Translations under genes and position numbers: made by a program | Assembly: GCA_905147135.1 (NCBI GenBank) | Contig: LR990054.1 | Span: 17,149,001 to 17,213,000 of the forward strand | Direction: 5' to 3' | DNA from: Blastobasis lacticolella | Taxonomy: Eukaryota > Arthropoda > Insecta > Lepidoptera > Blastobasidae | Length of the DNA stretch: 64,000 nucleotides | Shown: piece by piece, positions 54,540 to 64,000 of the stretch | How positions within the stretch are numbered: position 1 is the first letter of the stretch | Layout: each line of letters begins with the position of its first letter | Notes under the pieces: model-generated | Seen by the model: the letters and a program-made list of their open reading frames with translations, nothing else | What the model was told of the DNA's origin: nothing | The model's database searches: none

Positions 54540-54955
54540 TTTGTTCATTTTACTGACGCGAATTAGTCGGTATGGGCTTAAGTTTAAATACGATACCTAC
54601 TCGTACTATACTATTTAGTGTTGTAATAAATACACAAACTACCTCCACACCTCCAAAGAGGAAAAGTTTGTATGTTTGGGATAATCTCCGAAACTTTTTT
54701 ACTGCTAATAATTACATTATTTACGTGTAACATAGGCTACTTTTCATCAGAGAATGTAATCCAGACTGCGCGCGGGTGAGATCCCCTAAATTCATTCTCA
54801 AAGTCCGTTTAACCAGTCGATGTTCTTGTGTTACCGGCACACAACAGTCGCTTACAACATCACGGTATCGGTGTTGCGTACGCGCACATCTGTTGCTTTG
54901 CGCGTCTCCATTGTAACGTGCATCACGAGAAAATGTCGACAACTTATTTTATCAT
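54540..54955. other. No recognisable feature
   Basis: Chance frames on both strands; nothing supported. Confidence 0.4.
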
Positions 54956-54958
54956 TGA

Positions 54959-55222
54959 AAGCTCCCACCCGGAAACAAACTTCCGTGGCCAACCTGGAAG
55001 GTGTTAAATCGGCTGCGAACCCAGGTGGGCCGACGTAAAGAGAATCTCTTTAAGTGGGGATATACAAATGACAGTTCTCAGTGCGACTGTGGTATATCTC
55101 CGCAAACTATGGACCACCTCGTTTCATGCTAGGCGTGCCCTAAAACTTGTACCATGGAGGACTTGTTCGAGGCCAGTTCAAACGCTGTATCCGTCGCCGA
55201 ATACTGGGCGAATAAAGTATAA
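54959..55222 (+). mobile_element. LINE C-terminal remnant (Jockey-like, Cys/His motif)
   Basis: Plus frame 'KLPPGNKLPWPTWKVLNRLR', 'TQVGRRKENLFKWGYTNDSS', 'QCDCGISPQTMDHLVSC', TAG, 'ACPKTCTMEDLFEASSNAVS', 'VAEYWANKV', stop. The WxxLNRLRTxxGR...CxCG...TMDHLxxC pattern is the C-terminal zinc-knuckle-like region of Jockey-group LINE proteins. One stop interrupts it; upstream sequence is lost. Confidence 0.86.
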
Positions 55223-55224
55223 GT

Positions 55225-55870
55225 CAGAGTTTAGTCCATCGACTCGATAAGAAGATTGAAAGGGGGAAAATATTCTGTGTTAAGGAGTGATGTGATCGCC
55301 AATAAAAAATGTTAGAAACTGCATGCTCTCTCTGAAAATTGCATAATTTTGCATTTTCAGCGGTTTGGTCCAAAATGAATGATGATATATTTTTCGTACG
55401 TTTCTCTCCATTGCATTTGAGTCGGCAGAAAAAAATCTGTAGTCATTAATTGTGCGTCCGATAATTCCCAAACCACAGTGGACTCGCGCCATGGAAGCTC
55501 TCTCGATATCAGCTCGCAGTTTTGATTTACGGCCGGCGCGCTGCGCGGGCGCACAGCGAGCATTGTGCGCTTGCGCCATTGCGTAACATGCGCGTCTCAA
55601 AGGCGCCGCCGGCAGGGCTGGATTTAGTGCGGTATATAGTGTGTGACGGGAGCGAATTTCAGATTAAGGCAATTTAAATAGGTTTTTTTTAGGAAATATT
55701 AGCGAGTGAGTAATGTTGATGTTGATTTTCTAATAGCCACAAAATATGTAATTTGGAACTTATAATAAAAAGCGACACCAACCGCCTTGTGGATACCTAC
55801 TAGTCAACAACTAAGTTTTACATAATGTTATTTTTCTTGAATTATGTCAATGATTTATGCTTTCGTATAA
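55225..55870. other. No recognisable feature
   Basis: Overlapping minus frames at 55280-55600 have no domain. GC-rich patch 55490-55620 is not linked to a gene model. Confidence 0.35.
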
Positions 55871-55884
55871 ATTTTACTCATCCA

Positions 55885-55975
55885 TTTAACAAAGTCCACT
55901 GCTGGACTTGAGCTTGTTCCACATTTGTGGTGGGGTTTGACGTAATCTTCACGGTTGACAACGGCTTACACAAGT
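55885..55975 (-). mobile_element. Diverged relative of retroposon C
   Basis: 'aacaaagtccactgctggac', 'tgttccacatttgtggtggg', 'ttgacgtaatcttcacggtt' track the retroposon C body position by position with many changes. Confidence 0.5.
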
Positions 55976-55979
55976 CGTT

Positions 55980-56988
55980 ATCCTGAATTTCTTATCTGAC
56001 CGAATTCAGGGAAACTTCGAAACAGCTGCTTCAGCTACCAGCCTACATCAAGCACAAGTTCGGTCTTGTATGGAGTATCTACTGCTGAAACGTTTTGATT
56101 AACCAAATATCAACTGGCCGCTTTGGATTCGGTGGTTCATCGTGTCTTGGAACGCCTGTGAATGTCAAAAATTCAATTCAAAATTTATTTATTTATTAGG
56201 ACATTAAATATCTCTTTCAATCGTCAAAAAGGAAGGGGGTAGGAAAGTAGGAAGGTAACACACAGTGACACGCTAACCGCCCTACGGCCGCAGCAAACCC
56301 ACCCCACGCCAACCACGACCGGACCGTGCTCGACAATGCCAGGCAGAGCCGTGTTCCCCGAACGGTGTACACCTTGGGCCTTGTCCGCAAATTTACTACA
56401 GGATTGATCGAAATGTAATTGGATCGAAACCGCAGCTCAATCCTGCAAATTTCACGTCACTCTTGGTAGGTAGATTTTAGAAGGAAACACCAAGAAGATT
56501 GAGAGTCGATTCGAATACAACTCAATTGTTTTTGCAGAATACCCAATTTCTCTCAAGCTGTAATCTACTTAAAATCGAATTGCATTCGAAAATGTGAAAT
56601 AACTACAAAAAATTTGTCACTTGAGACCCTTACCTCCGCCATAGTAAAAATCAAATACGTAGATACTCCTACAATACACGTACCTACTAGTTACCTACGC
56701 CTGCCGCCGGCCCTGTCTTCTAGCGCCCTATTTACCCAAATGTGTCAGCCGTTTCTAGACCAGCTATTATCTGCCGTTTAATGAATGGGGCGTCTCACTA
56801 CCTCAGCTTCGTTTTATCAAAACTTGTCAAGTCCGCGTCGCGTCTGATATGGGTATCTATATTAGATTCCGTCACTTTGGTCTTTGAGAGTCGGAATTCG
56901 ACTTGTGTTCGCGAGTTTCCTGTTCAGGGAGGTACCTGTCTGTTTCTGGCGGAGAATTTCCGGGAGGTTTTCCTTGAGATTTTTGTAG
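55980..56988. other. No gene recognised
   Basis: A TTTA-rich run lies at 56183-56200. The region 56260-56400 is GC-richer without an identifiable reading frame. The frame at 56742-57062 ends inside family H. Confidence 0.35.
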
Positions 56989-56991
56989 GAA

Positions 56992-57182
56992 GAGAGATAA
57001 ATAATAGATATAAGTTTGACGTGTGTATCTGTGGCTTTGTGTATTTGTCTGTGGCAGTGTAGCTCCCGAACGGATGGACCGATTTGGATGCGGTTTCCTT
57101 TATTTGAAAGCCAGCTTAATCGAGATGGTTCTTAGCTTTGTTCCATTAAAATTGGTTCTGTACTTTAGAAAATATTGGAGTT
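56992..57182 (+). mobile_element. Family H retroposon copy
   Basis: 'agataaataatagatataag', 'tttgacgtgtgtatctgtgg', 'gtagctcccgaacggatgga', 'ccgatttggatgcggtttcc', then the 'ttatttgaaagccag' part shared with position 1. Confidence 0.65.
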
Positions 57183-57189
57183 AACTTAA

Positions 57190-57900
57190 ACAAGTTGAGG
57201 TTATCCAATTTTTTTGGATAGATTAAGCGACAGAGCTTAGCTTATTATGGCTAAGTAACAAAATAAATTTGACACAATTATTTAATAACAATTTGACATG
57301 TGCGTAGATATATTTAATTTTATTTTAATGACCTAAAACTCTGAATTATTGTATGTCCGTGGGCAGACCACAGAGCTCTATGTATTCACTTAACATCTGT
57401 ATATTATTTATATGTTTACCAACCTGTGTGTCACAATAAAAGTATTTGAATTTGAATTTATTAATTTTTATTTTCGGCATGAAAAATTTAGTATTTTGGT
57501 GCGTGACCCTGTTTCCCTGTTTTTAACCGCTTACGGTGTTGTCTATGTAATTAAATAAATATTAAATTTTTCATACTGAAAATCTAAATTGAAAACTGTT
57601 CGACTAGTGTAGCGGTTTAAAGATAAAGACACGAATCTTGAAGGGACACGCAAAAATAGGCTTCTTCCTTATAAGGAATGTAAATATACTGAAAAAAAAA
57701 GCTATAAATGCTTTAAATAATAACCATCCAACTTAGCTTCCCCACCCCTACTTACAGTCCTCCCCGCCTCGTTCGTTCAACTTGAATAGCCACGGTGAAT
57801 AGCTTGACAAGTGGTTGGCGTTTATACATTAAAAAGTTTGTCTTCGTTCAAAGCTCCTTAAATAAAATATTTAAAAAATTGTGGAGTAAGGCGCGGATTA
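57190..57900. other. AT-rich DNA, one LINE-like tail
   Basis: 'gtgtcacaataaaagtattt' followed by '(gaattt)n' near 57429-57462 looks like a retroposon 3' end. No gene. Confidence 0.35.
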
Positions 57901-57905
57901 TATCA

Positions 57906-58168
57906 AGCGTCGGCGACGCACGTTGCGTCGGCGACGCAACTTGCGTTATGCTGTCAACTCAAAATTGTATGAACTTCTAATGCGCGCGCCGACGCAACCT
58001 GCGTTTTACCTGCGTCGCCGACGCAACCTGCGTTATCGACGCAGCCTGCGTCGGCGACGCATCTTTCGTTAAGCTGTCAACTCAAAATTGTATGATTTTC
58101 AAATGCGCGCGCCGACGCAGGTAAAACGCAGGTTGCGTCGGAGACGCAGGTAAAACTCAGGTTGCGTC
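57906..58168. repeat. GACGCA-rich self-complementary array
   Basis: Dense 'gacgca' and 'tgcgtc' words in both orientations. A longer unit, 'gctgtcaactcaaaattgta' followed by 'aaatgcgcgcgccgacgca', occurs twice as direct repeats (about 57950 and 58072, period near 122). On either side 'cgacgcaacctgcgttttac' and 'gtaaaacgcaggttgcgtcg' are inverted copies. The sequence should fold strongly as single strand. Confidence 0.85.
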
Positions 58169-58183
58169 AAGAATTCTAAGGCC

Positions 58184-59316
58184 GGGCACAGACCTACCGG
58201 TCAGGGCCGGGCCGGGCCAGACCTGCCGATCAGGGCCGGGCCGGGTTTAACGTGAAGGCCATATTATTTTCATCGACAATGTACTAGCCATCACACACTT
58301 ATAGACGCCCGGAGAGCGCACCCGGTCAAAACTTTCAACCGTCCTGAAAGAGGCGAGGCTTGCATATAATCTTCTTATAATCGGCATATACAGACCGTAA
58401 GCTTTCCGGGCCGGGCCCATCGGGGCGGATCTGTAATAAAATTATCAAAGAGATTGGTATACCTGGGAAAGGTATATTCCTCTATGGTTGACCCTGAGTC
58501 CATTACTTTGGCAGGGCAAAAATTCCTATGTTGAAATATAAAAAAAAGGATTATCACAACCGTAATCTCAAAGACGTTGCGTGGCAAGAAGTAAATAGAT
58601 ATGTTGATGTGAAGTTTAAATGTTAGATGAAGACGAGATAAAAATACGCATCAGTCTACTGCCATCAGTCTTCGTGAATACATGAATTGGACCCGGGTCA
58701 AGTTGGCTCTGTTTAGCCTGAGGCTTGAACTGGGTCCAGCCCCAAGGTGACTCTTTCTATTCGGAAACTATTGGTCCTAGAACACTAGTCCCTAAAGATA
58801 GATGATAGTACTCGACGAATTCTACATTTCGAATGACAGTTTTAAATTTAACGTCTCTCTTTCAAAACGTAGATTTCGACGAGTACCTAATATCATTTCT
58901 CTATAGAAACTATTCTTCTAGGACCTATGGTTCTCAAGTTATAACAGTTTTCAATTTGCAACAGTTACTTTAAATGTATATCTCGACGAGTGATACAATT
59001 CTTTTTAGAGACTAGTGTTCTAGGACCAATAGAATCAGAGTTATAACGGCTTTAAGTTTAACAGCCGTCATTCGAAATGTAGATCTGGACGAGTAGGTAC
59101 AGTAGTTCAGTAGACTGATACTGCCTACCATCTTTCCCTTTTTTGTAGGTTTTCAGCGCCAAACAGTAAGGCGATGCACATTAATTCGGCATCCATTTCT
59201 ACCCGTTAACCTTTCCCGGCAAGCGCTTGATAACGACTGAGAAAATTTTAAGAATGTCCGGCCCGGTAGGTGTGCCGGTTGGGCCCGTCCCTGACCTTTT
59301 CCATAGGTCTGTGCCC
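58184..59316. mobile_element. 1.1-kb element with GC-rich inverted ends
   Basis: Left end GGGCACAGACCTA (58184-58196) and right end TAGGTCTGTGCCC (59304-59316) are exact 13-bp inverted repeats. Internal similarity continues as 'gtcagggccgggccgggcc' versus the complement of 'gggcccgtccctgac'. No transposase frame. The interior holds one reverse and three forward units of the 104-bp repeat (58770-59110). The target duplication is not certain. Confidence 0.75.
58770..59110. repeat. Bidirectional approximately 104-bp repeat, locus 1
   Basis: One unit reads on the minus strand ('cgacgaattctacatttcga') and three on the plus ('aaaacgtagatttcgacgag' near 58865, 'aaatgtatatctcgacgag' near 58973, 'gaaatgtagatctggacgag' near 59075). 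Units also share 'gtgttctaggaccaatag' and 'gagttataac'. Same organisation as 63470-64000. Confidence 0.8.
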
Positions 59317-59520
59317 GTACTAAAGCAGGGCTTTTATGTCAACAAGACAAGGAGTTTATATACTGCAAAATAAGTTTGTATAGAGACTGGGAGACTGGAT
59401 ATCACAAGATATATCCATAGAGTTATATACCTCGTATAGTAACTCTATGGGCTATCCATAATAGACCCTGACCCCACACAGGCGTGGGTGATGCGGTCGC
59501 GTACTATTGGACTGAATGCG

Positions 59521-60302
59521 CCCGCGTACAGACGTTTATTTATTTATTTATTAAACTGTTTATTGTACACAATAATGATATAATAATAATAATAATAAAT
59601 AATAATAATAAATAATAATAATAAATATTCGTGGACAAATTCACACAGCGCCATCTAGCCCCAAACTAAGCAAAGCTTGTACTATGGGTGCTAGATAACT
59701 GATATACTACTTAAATACTTTTTAAATACATACTTATTATATATAGAACACCCAGACCCGTAACAGCAATTAAAATGCATCATTTCAATTTCTGCCCGGC
59801 CGGGAATCGAACCCGGGACCTCTTGTGTGACCATTGAACCACTCAGGTCGTCAAACATAATAGGTCGTATACAGAGAAATATAATAGAACAAAAGACACA
59901 ACAGGCCTACAGAAGAGAGATGTTAGACTAAAGTAACGCAGATACGACGTGCACAATAATTGAATATTTAAATACATAAATATATTATATTATAATATAT
60001 AGGTATATAAAGCTAATATAAACATATTATTAAAACAAGCGATATAAAATACATAAATATATAAGTTATGGACTAGACAGGGAAAGATAATATTCCTTGA
60101 CTCTCTTTTTAAATATAGACAGTGACTGACTGTCACGCACATTATGTGGCAGTGAGTTCCATAGTCTCGCTGCATGGACAGTGAAGGAATAGGAGAAGAA
60201 ATCGGAATGATGGATAGGGATAGATAACAATGATTTTACATTGGACCGACAAGGCTTGTCTTGGGCCCGGGAGAAGTGGAAGGAGTTGCGGAGATATGAC
60301 GT
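59521..60302 (-). mobile_element. LINE-J2 3' end, interrupted by SINE-B
   Basis: Minus-strand coding part 60066-60302: 'YLRNSFHFSRAQDKPCRSN', 'VKSLLSIPIHHSDFFSYSFT', 'VHAARLWNSLPHNVRDSQSL', 'SIFKKRVKEYYLSLSSP', stop. The 3' untranslated region contains 'ggcctgttgtgtcttttgtt', is broken by a SINE-B, and ends 'attgtgtacaataaacag' and (TAAA)n at 59530. No stop or frameshift in the preserved codons. Confidence 0.88.
59632..59862 (-). mobile_element. SINE-B nested in the LINE-J2 3' region
   Basis: 'caaattcacacagcgccatc', 'tgctagataactgatatact', 'ccggccgggaatcgaacccg', 'ttgaaccactcaggtcgtca': a minus-strand SINE-B with intact boxes A and B. The (AAT)n run at 59580-59630 is the SINE's 3' tail. The sister LINE at 39570-39930 lacks the insertion. 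Confidence 0.88.
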
Positions 60303-60430
60303 TCATCATATCAGCCAAAAGACACCCATGTTGAGCATATGCCGCCTTCCGAGATCTCCACAACATCCTGTCCTGTGCTTCCGCATCCGGTTGGCAGCTA
60401 TCGCCCTCAGATTTATAGTTAGCAGTCGCC
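60303..60430 (-). mobile_element. RTE-like LINE 3' end, decayed
   Basis: 'tcatcatatcagccaaaaga', 'gccttccgagatctccaca', 'tcctgtgcttccgcatccgg' match 52823-52920 with many substitutions. It joins directly to the 5' truncation point of LINE-J2. Confidence 0.7.
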
Positions 60431-60434
60431 TCTA

Positions 60435-60885
60435 GATCAAGCCATTGACAAAAAAAAGAAAATAATTATACTTAATAATAATAAACTACACCCAAGTTAC
60501 ACCGGTCAGAGGTATGCCCAACCTCCGAAAGATAGTCAATGCACTAGCCTATCATAATAATAATCACATGTATGACCTGTCCAGCGAAGGGGGATGTCAC
60601 GGCCACCCGCTTGCAGAACGCGTCGTGAGTTTTCTGCTGTGTTCCCTTTAAGAACTACAGATCGCCCCTGTTTGGGGGAAGCTTTTAGTGACAAGTCATT
60701 GTCACTAAAATTTCGCCACAAACTTATCTGGCCCGGTGGCTTAAAGCTGAACTAAGTGTCGCCATTTAAAAATGTCATTTTGTTTGTCAACAACAGCGAC
60801 GCCGTCACCGTGTCAGGTAAGTTTGTGGCACCTACCATTGAGTATTGCAAAGTAAAAAGTTTGCAAAAATATCCAACTTATTTAT
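60435..60885. other. No recognisable feature
   Basis: Contains a 'gtgacaagtcattgtcac' palindrome at 60689-60706. Nothing else supported. Confidence 0.4.
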
Positions 60886-60889
60886 TACT

Positions 60890-60985
60890 AGCGGTTGCCC
60901 GCGACTTTGTTCGCGTTAAATACTCATCATTAACTCATTCTATCATATGCAAAAATATTCCCCATGAAAATAATCACACTTAAAT
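60890..60985 (+). mobile_element. Family G 5' fragment
   Basis: 'ctagcggttgcccgcgactt', 'tgttcgcgttaaatactca' match the family start; the rest is missing. Confidence 0.6.
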
Positions 60986-60989
60986 CTGT

Positions 60990-61315
60990 GATAAACTTAA
61001 AAGGATATCACGTGAACTGGTTCTGCACGGACCACAGGTAATGACTTTTAAGGTTATATTTTACTGTTCAGATTTATTTTGCTGAATATGTTACATAGTT
61101 TCGATGGGGTCAAATTCCGCAAAAAGCATAAAAGGCACTCATTGTAACTGGTTATAAGACTGCGCTAGTAGGCCAGGTTCACTAAAAAGTTTAGATCTTA
61201 AAGGAGTATACGCTGGCGCTGGCCTATGGTAGTCTTCTACATAACCTCATCCCCCTTGATCTGAATGACTTCTGTTTAAGTGGATTTAAAACGCCACAAA
61301 ACATCAGCATCACTA
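60990..61315. other. No recognisable feature
   Basis: Some family-G-like middle sequence may be present at 61020-61110 but is too diverged to call. Confidence 0.3.
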
Positions 61316-61337
61316 AGTTAAATCCTGTTTCTGTCTG

Positions 61338-61545
61338 CCACCCAGAGATCCTGGGTTCGATTCAGAAATGATGAATTTTAATATATGTTATCTGGGTCTA
61401 GGTGTTATATGTACTTATCATGAGTATGTTTTTAAAAAATATGTAAGTAAGTTTAGTTATCTAGCATCCATAACACAAGCTTTGCTTACTTTGAGGCAAG
61501 ATGGCGCTGTGTGAATTGTTCAAGTATATTTATTTAATATTTTTG
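61338..61545 (+). mobile_element. SINE-B, diverged, head deleted
   Basis: 'gatcctgggttcgattcaga' (box B with following deletion), 'gttatctgggtctaggtgtt', 'gttatctagcatccataaca', 'gcaagatggcgctgtgtgaa'. Confidence 0.8.
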
Positions 61546-61549
61546 ATTG

Positions 61550-62525
61550 ATAATATAGAGCTGAGATCAACTTACATCGGAATAGTCAAAATCTCTGAAA
61601 CAGTCCTTTTTTGTTTATATTTAAATTTTCTGTCAACATCTACTTAGTGGACTAAAGTTTCAGCCAATTTAACAAAACAGCATTTTTATAGTACAAAATG
61701 AGTTTAAATTGATATATCTTTATTAATTTACTTTTTTATCTAAATAAAACATTTCACAAACACTACATTTAAGTGAAGCTTACAACAATTATACATTATT
61801 GAAACCGCACTTAAATCATTTAAGCCGTTCCTAAGATCAGCGCGCAGAAACGCATTGACAAACAGACAGCAGTAGGTAACATGTTCAGATGGTTGGTTTT
61901 TCATCGATAATATTCTACAGTTTTTTGTGTTGAGAATTTTTTTTATTTGTAGATTTAGGTTATCTTTTCTAATTGTGTACTTTCTGTAGCTTTTATAAAA
62001 GCGTATATACAATAGGTACTTTCTGAGTCTGTTAAAATGGGTATGAAATTGGCCATACAAATGTCTTTCTGTGTTAAATGGATGTACAGCATATCTTCTT
62101 AGTCGTTTCTTTTTTACTATTTTTCCTGGATTTCGTTGCTCTCTCCGCATCAGCCAAACAATTAAAAGAAATACAGCACTGAGCATGTTCAGGGTCGCGG
62201 ATTCAAAAGTGCTAATAAAGGTGAACACGCACTTACGCTGCGCGACGCGGCAGCGGCACGGCAACTGCACTGCAACGTCTATTCTGAACGCACTGCTGCG
62301 ACGCGATATTGCGCGTTACTTCAGTCAAAGATGTGTAGTGTTAGGCAGGACAAGGTTTTAAATAGAGTTTGTTTGTCATATTATTTTTTTAAGCCGACCC
62401 CATATGTTAGTCTAAGAAACAGTTCGTCACAGTTCGAAGATAAATGACATTCTTTATTCATACACGTAACCATTTGCGATAAAGCGTTCTTCCTTGCACG
62501 AAATCAGTTGCGTCAACAAATACAT
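61550..62525. other. No gene recognised; GC patch near 62235-62300
   Basis: The 176-codon minus frame (61740-62270) is the longest in the window but shows no recognisable domain, no signal peptide and no splice context; composition is AT-driven at its C-terminal half. Probably chance or an unrecognised repeat. Confidence 0.35.
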
Positions 62526-62531
62526 ACCTAA

Positions 62532-62841
62532 GCGAGCGGCCACACAGAAAAGACTCGTCGCGGATAAGTCAAGAGCGTAGGCAAGACAAGGACAGCAAGC
62601 GCTGCGGGCGAGGCCCGGCTCCCGCACCCCTGCTCTCGCCCGCGGCGCGCCCTTGCCTCGTCTTTTCTGTATGTTTCAAGTCGTGTCTGCGACGCGTCCT
62701 CGCCCTGTCCTAGTCCTGTCTTTTCTGTATGTTTTGCGTCGCGACGTTTCTATACATTTAGTATGAAAGTATATTGAACGGGCGCGGGCGCCGCGTCTGC
62801 GACGTGTCTGCGTCTTACGTCTTTTCTGTGTGGCCGCTCGC
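62532..62841. mobile_element. 310-bp GC-rich MITE with TAA target duplication
   Basis: Inverted ends of about 24 bp, 'gcgagcggccacacagaaaa' against 'ttttctgtgtggccgctcgc'. TAA flanks at 62529-62531 and 62842-62844, the 3-bp target size of PIF/Harbinger elements. The interior is GC-rich with 'gtcttttctgtatgtttt'-type words repeated internally (62659, 62719, 62818). No coding capacity. Confidence 0.82.
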
Positions 62842-62844
62842 TAA

Positions 62845-63465
62845 GACAGTATTACTTTTTAAATCTCATACACCTATGTCTGAAAGCTGAAATAATCATA
62901 TTATCAAAATCGAACCATGTTCAGCATGTAACACACGATTCACCGGAACATTATTATTATTTATTATGCATCGCACCGTTTCGGCTGAATGCGGTGCAGG
63001 TGGTGCTACCCACTCGTATGGACGGTGCACGCCATCATCAAACCTGTCTCTCGACGCTGCGTTTTGCAGCACAAGTGCATATAGACCTTTAGACTATTGA
63101 CATCTGAACGTTTATACCTGTTTAAACCATGGACTTACTACCCAAAGGGACTGCGCACTGCTTTGACTAAAACCGGGCAGAGCGAGAGTCACCATCGAGT
63201 CCTTTGTCCCTTTCTAACAGTGTAAACACAATGTTATTGGCATAATCATCGTCATTCTAAATTGACAAGTGTTGTGTTTGGTGTTGCCATTATTGGAGAA
63301 ATATATTTAACGTGAATTTGGTATTATTATGAGGTAATCCGTACAATCCGAAAAGTAGTTGTCAAAATACCTTTTGATCTACTGAACGTTTCTCCGACAA
63401 ACGTCGAGTCGACATAGTTATTAACCTACGACTTTTTGTTCCACAAAGCAGATGAAAGAGTTTGG
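62845..63465. other. No recognisable feature
   Basis: Unique DNA up to the repeat array. Confidence 0.4.
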
Positions 63466-63469
63466 TAAC

Positions 63470-64000
63470 GATTTATCCTACAACACTAGTTTCTAAAGAG
63501 AAGTAATAGTACTCGTCGATATCTACATTTCGGGTGACAGCTGTCAAACTTAAATGTGTTATAACTCGGAACCCATTGGTTCTAGAACACTAGTTTCTAA
63601 AGAAATATGATAGTACTTGTCGAGATCTACATTTCGTATGACAGCTGTCAAACTTAGAACTGTCATCCAAAATGTAGATCTCGATGAGTACTATCGTATT
63701 GCTCAAGGAACTAGTGTTCTAAGACACATCGTTTCCGAGTTACAACAGTTCTAAGTTTGACAGCTGTCATGCGAAATGTAGATCTCGGCGAACACTATCA
63801 TTTTTCTTTAGGAACGAGTGTTATAGCACCAATAGTTTAGGAGTTATTTCAGTTCAAACTTTGACAGCTGTCATTCGAAATGTAGATCTCAACAAGTACT
63901 ACCATTTCTCTCCAGTAACTAGTGTTTTAGGACCAATGGGTGCCGATTTATAAAAGATTTAACATTGACAGCTGTCATTCGAAATGTAGATCTCAACAAG
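63470..64000. repeat. Bidirectional 104-bp repeat array, locus 2, cut by window edge
   Basis: Minus-oriented units at about 63480-63650 ('atctacatttcg' at 63521 and 63625, 104 bp apart) face plus-oriented units ('aatgtagatctc' at 63671, 63775, 63879 and 63983, each 104 bp apart). Units share 'ttgacagctgtcat' around the palindrome TGACAGCTGTCA, 'ctagtgttctaagac' and 'gagttacaacag'. The array switches direction near 63650 and runs off the window. Confidence 0.88.

Noticed and set aside
56742..57062. 106-codon plus-strand frame
   Set aside because: Its C-terminal third lies in family H repeat sequence; no domain.
61740..62270. 176-codon minus-strand frame, the longest in the window
   Set aside because: No recognisable domain, AT-driven composition, no splice or homologous context.
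63470..64000. CRISPR-like regularly spaced repeats
   Set aside because: Units are 104 bp throughout with no unique spacers, orientation reverses, and the DNA is eukaryotic.

Overview
The window reads as nuclear DNA of an insect, most likely a moth or butterfly (Lepidoptera). It is AT-rich, has no bacterial gene packing, and is saturated with short interspersed repeats of kinds I associate with lepidopteran genomes: tRNA-headed SINEs, LINE 3' ends terminating in (GATGAT)n or TTTATT/AATAAA-type tails, the family beginning 'GCGACTTCGTCCGCGTGG', and hAT, fold-back and other MITEs. The order is inferred from repeat style; no species can be named.

Only one host protein-coding segment can be defended: a plus-strand exon at 44831-45274. 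It has a strong splice acceptor, a start codon at 44871 preceded by an in-frame stop, a Ser/Pro-rich low-complexity N-terminus with five NSPxLGx heptads, and a phase-2 splice donor that cuts a WW domain in half. The rest of that protein is not visible, so the following intron probably runs to the window end or beyond. Nearly every other open reading frame in the window is chance or transposon-derived.

Repeat families, with names used only here. SINE-A: tRNA-like head, with either an 'acattaacgccaag' tail or a 'gcggtcaaatgcctg' tail. SINE-B: tRNA-like head, ending 'gatggcgctgtgtgaattt'. Retroposon C: about 260 bp, 'gtccactgcaggactta', 8 recognisable copies including one diverged, five with exact 9-15 bp target-site duplications (TSDs). 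Retroposon D: poly(A)-tailed, 'ccatcaggtggcccgc'. Family G: 'cgacttcgtccgcgtgg'. Family H: 'ttatttgaaagccag'. Family E: about 175 bp, two inverted copies. Fold-back F: 'cactacactttcactacaca'. LINE-J and LINE-J2: CR1/Jockey-like reverse-transcriptase C-termini. RTE-like LINEs. Several non-autonomous DNA transposons with readable TSDs are present: hAT at 3249-3806 (with a decayed transposase C-terminus) and 37800-38464; a fold-back element at 24963-25352; a TA-flanked MITE at 51000-51250; and a GC-rich MITE at 62532-62841.

Layout. 1-7 kb: fold-back and SINE insertions, hAT remnant, hairpins. 7-10.2 kb: apparently unique AT-rich DNA. 10.2-43.4 kb: dense mixed retroposons and MITEs, with several provable nested insertions. 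43.4-46.9 kb: relatively repeat-poor DNA around the WW exon. 47-64 kb: LINE reverse-transcriptase remnants, MITEs, a GACGCA-rich array, a 1.1 kb GC-rich inverted-repeat element and two loci of a bidirectional 104-bp repeat. I found no CRISPR array, operon, convincing functional tRNA or rRNA, and no new enzymatic system. The value of the window lies in one gene exon and a well-preserved record of transposon activity.
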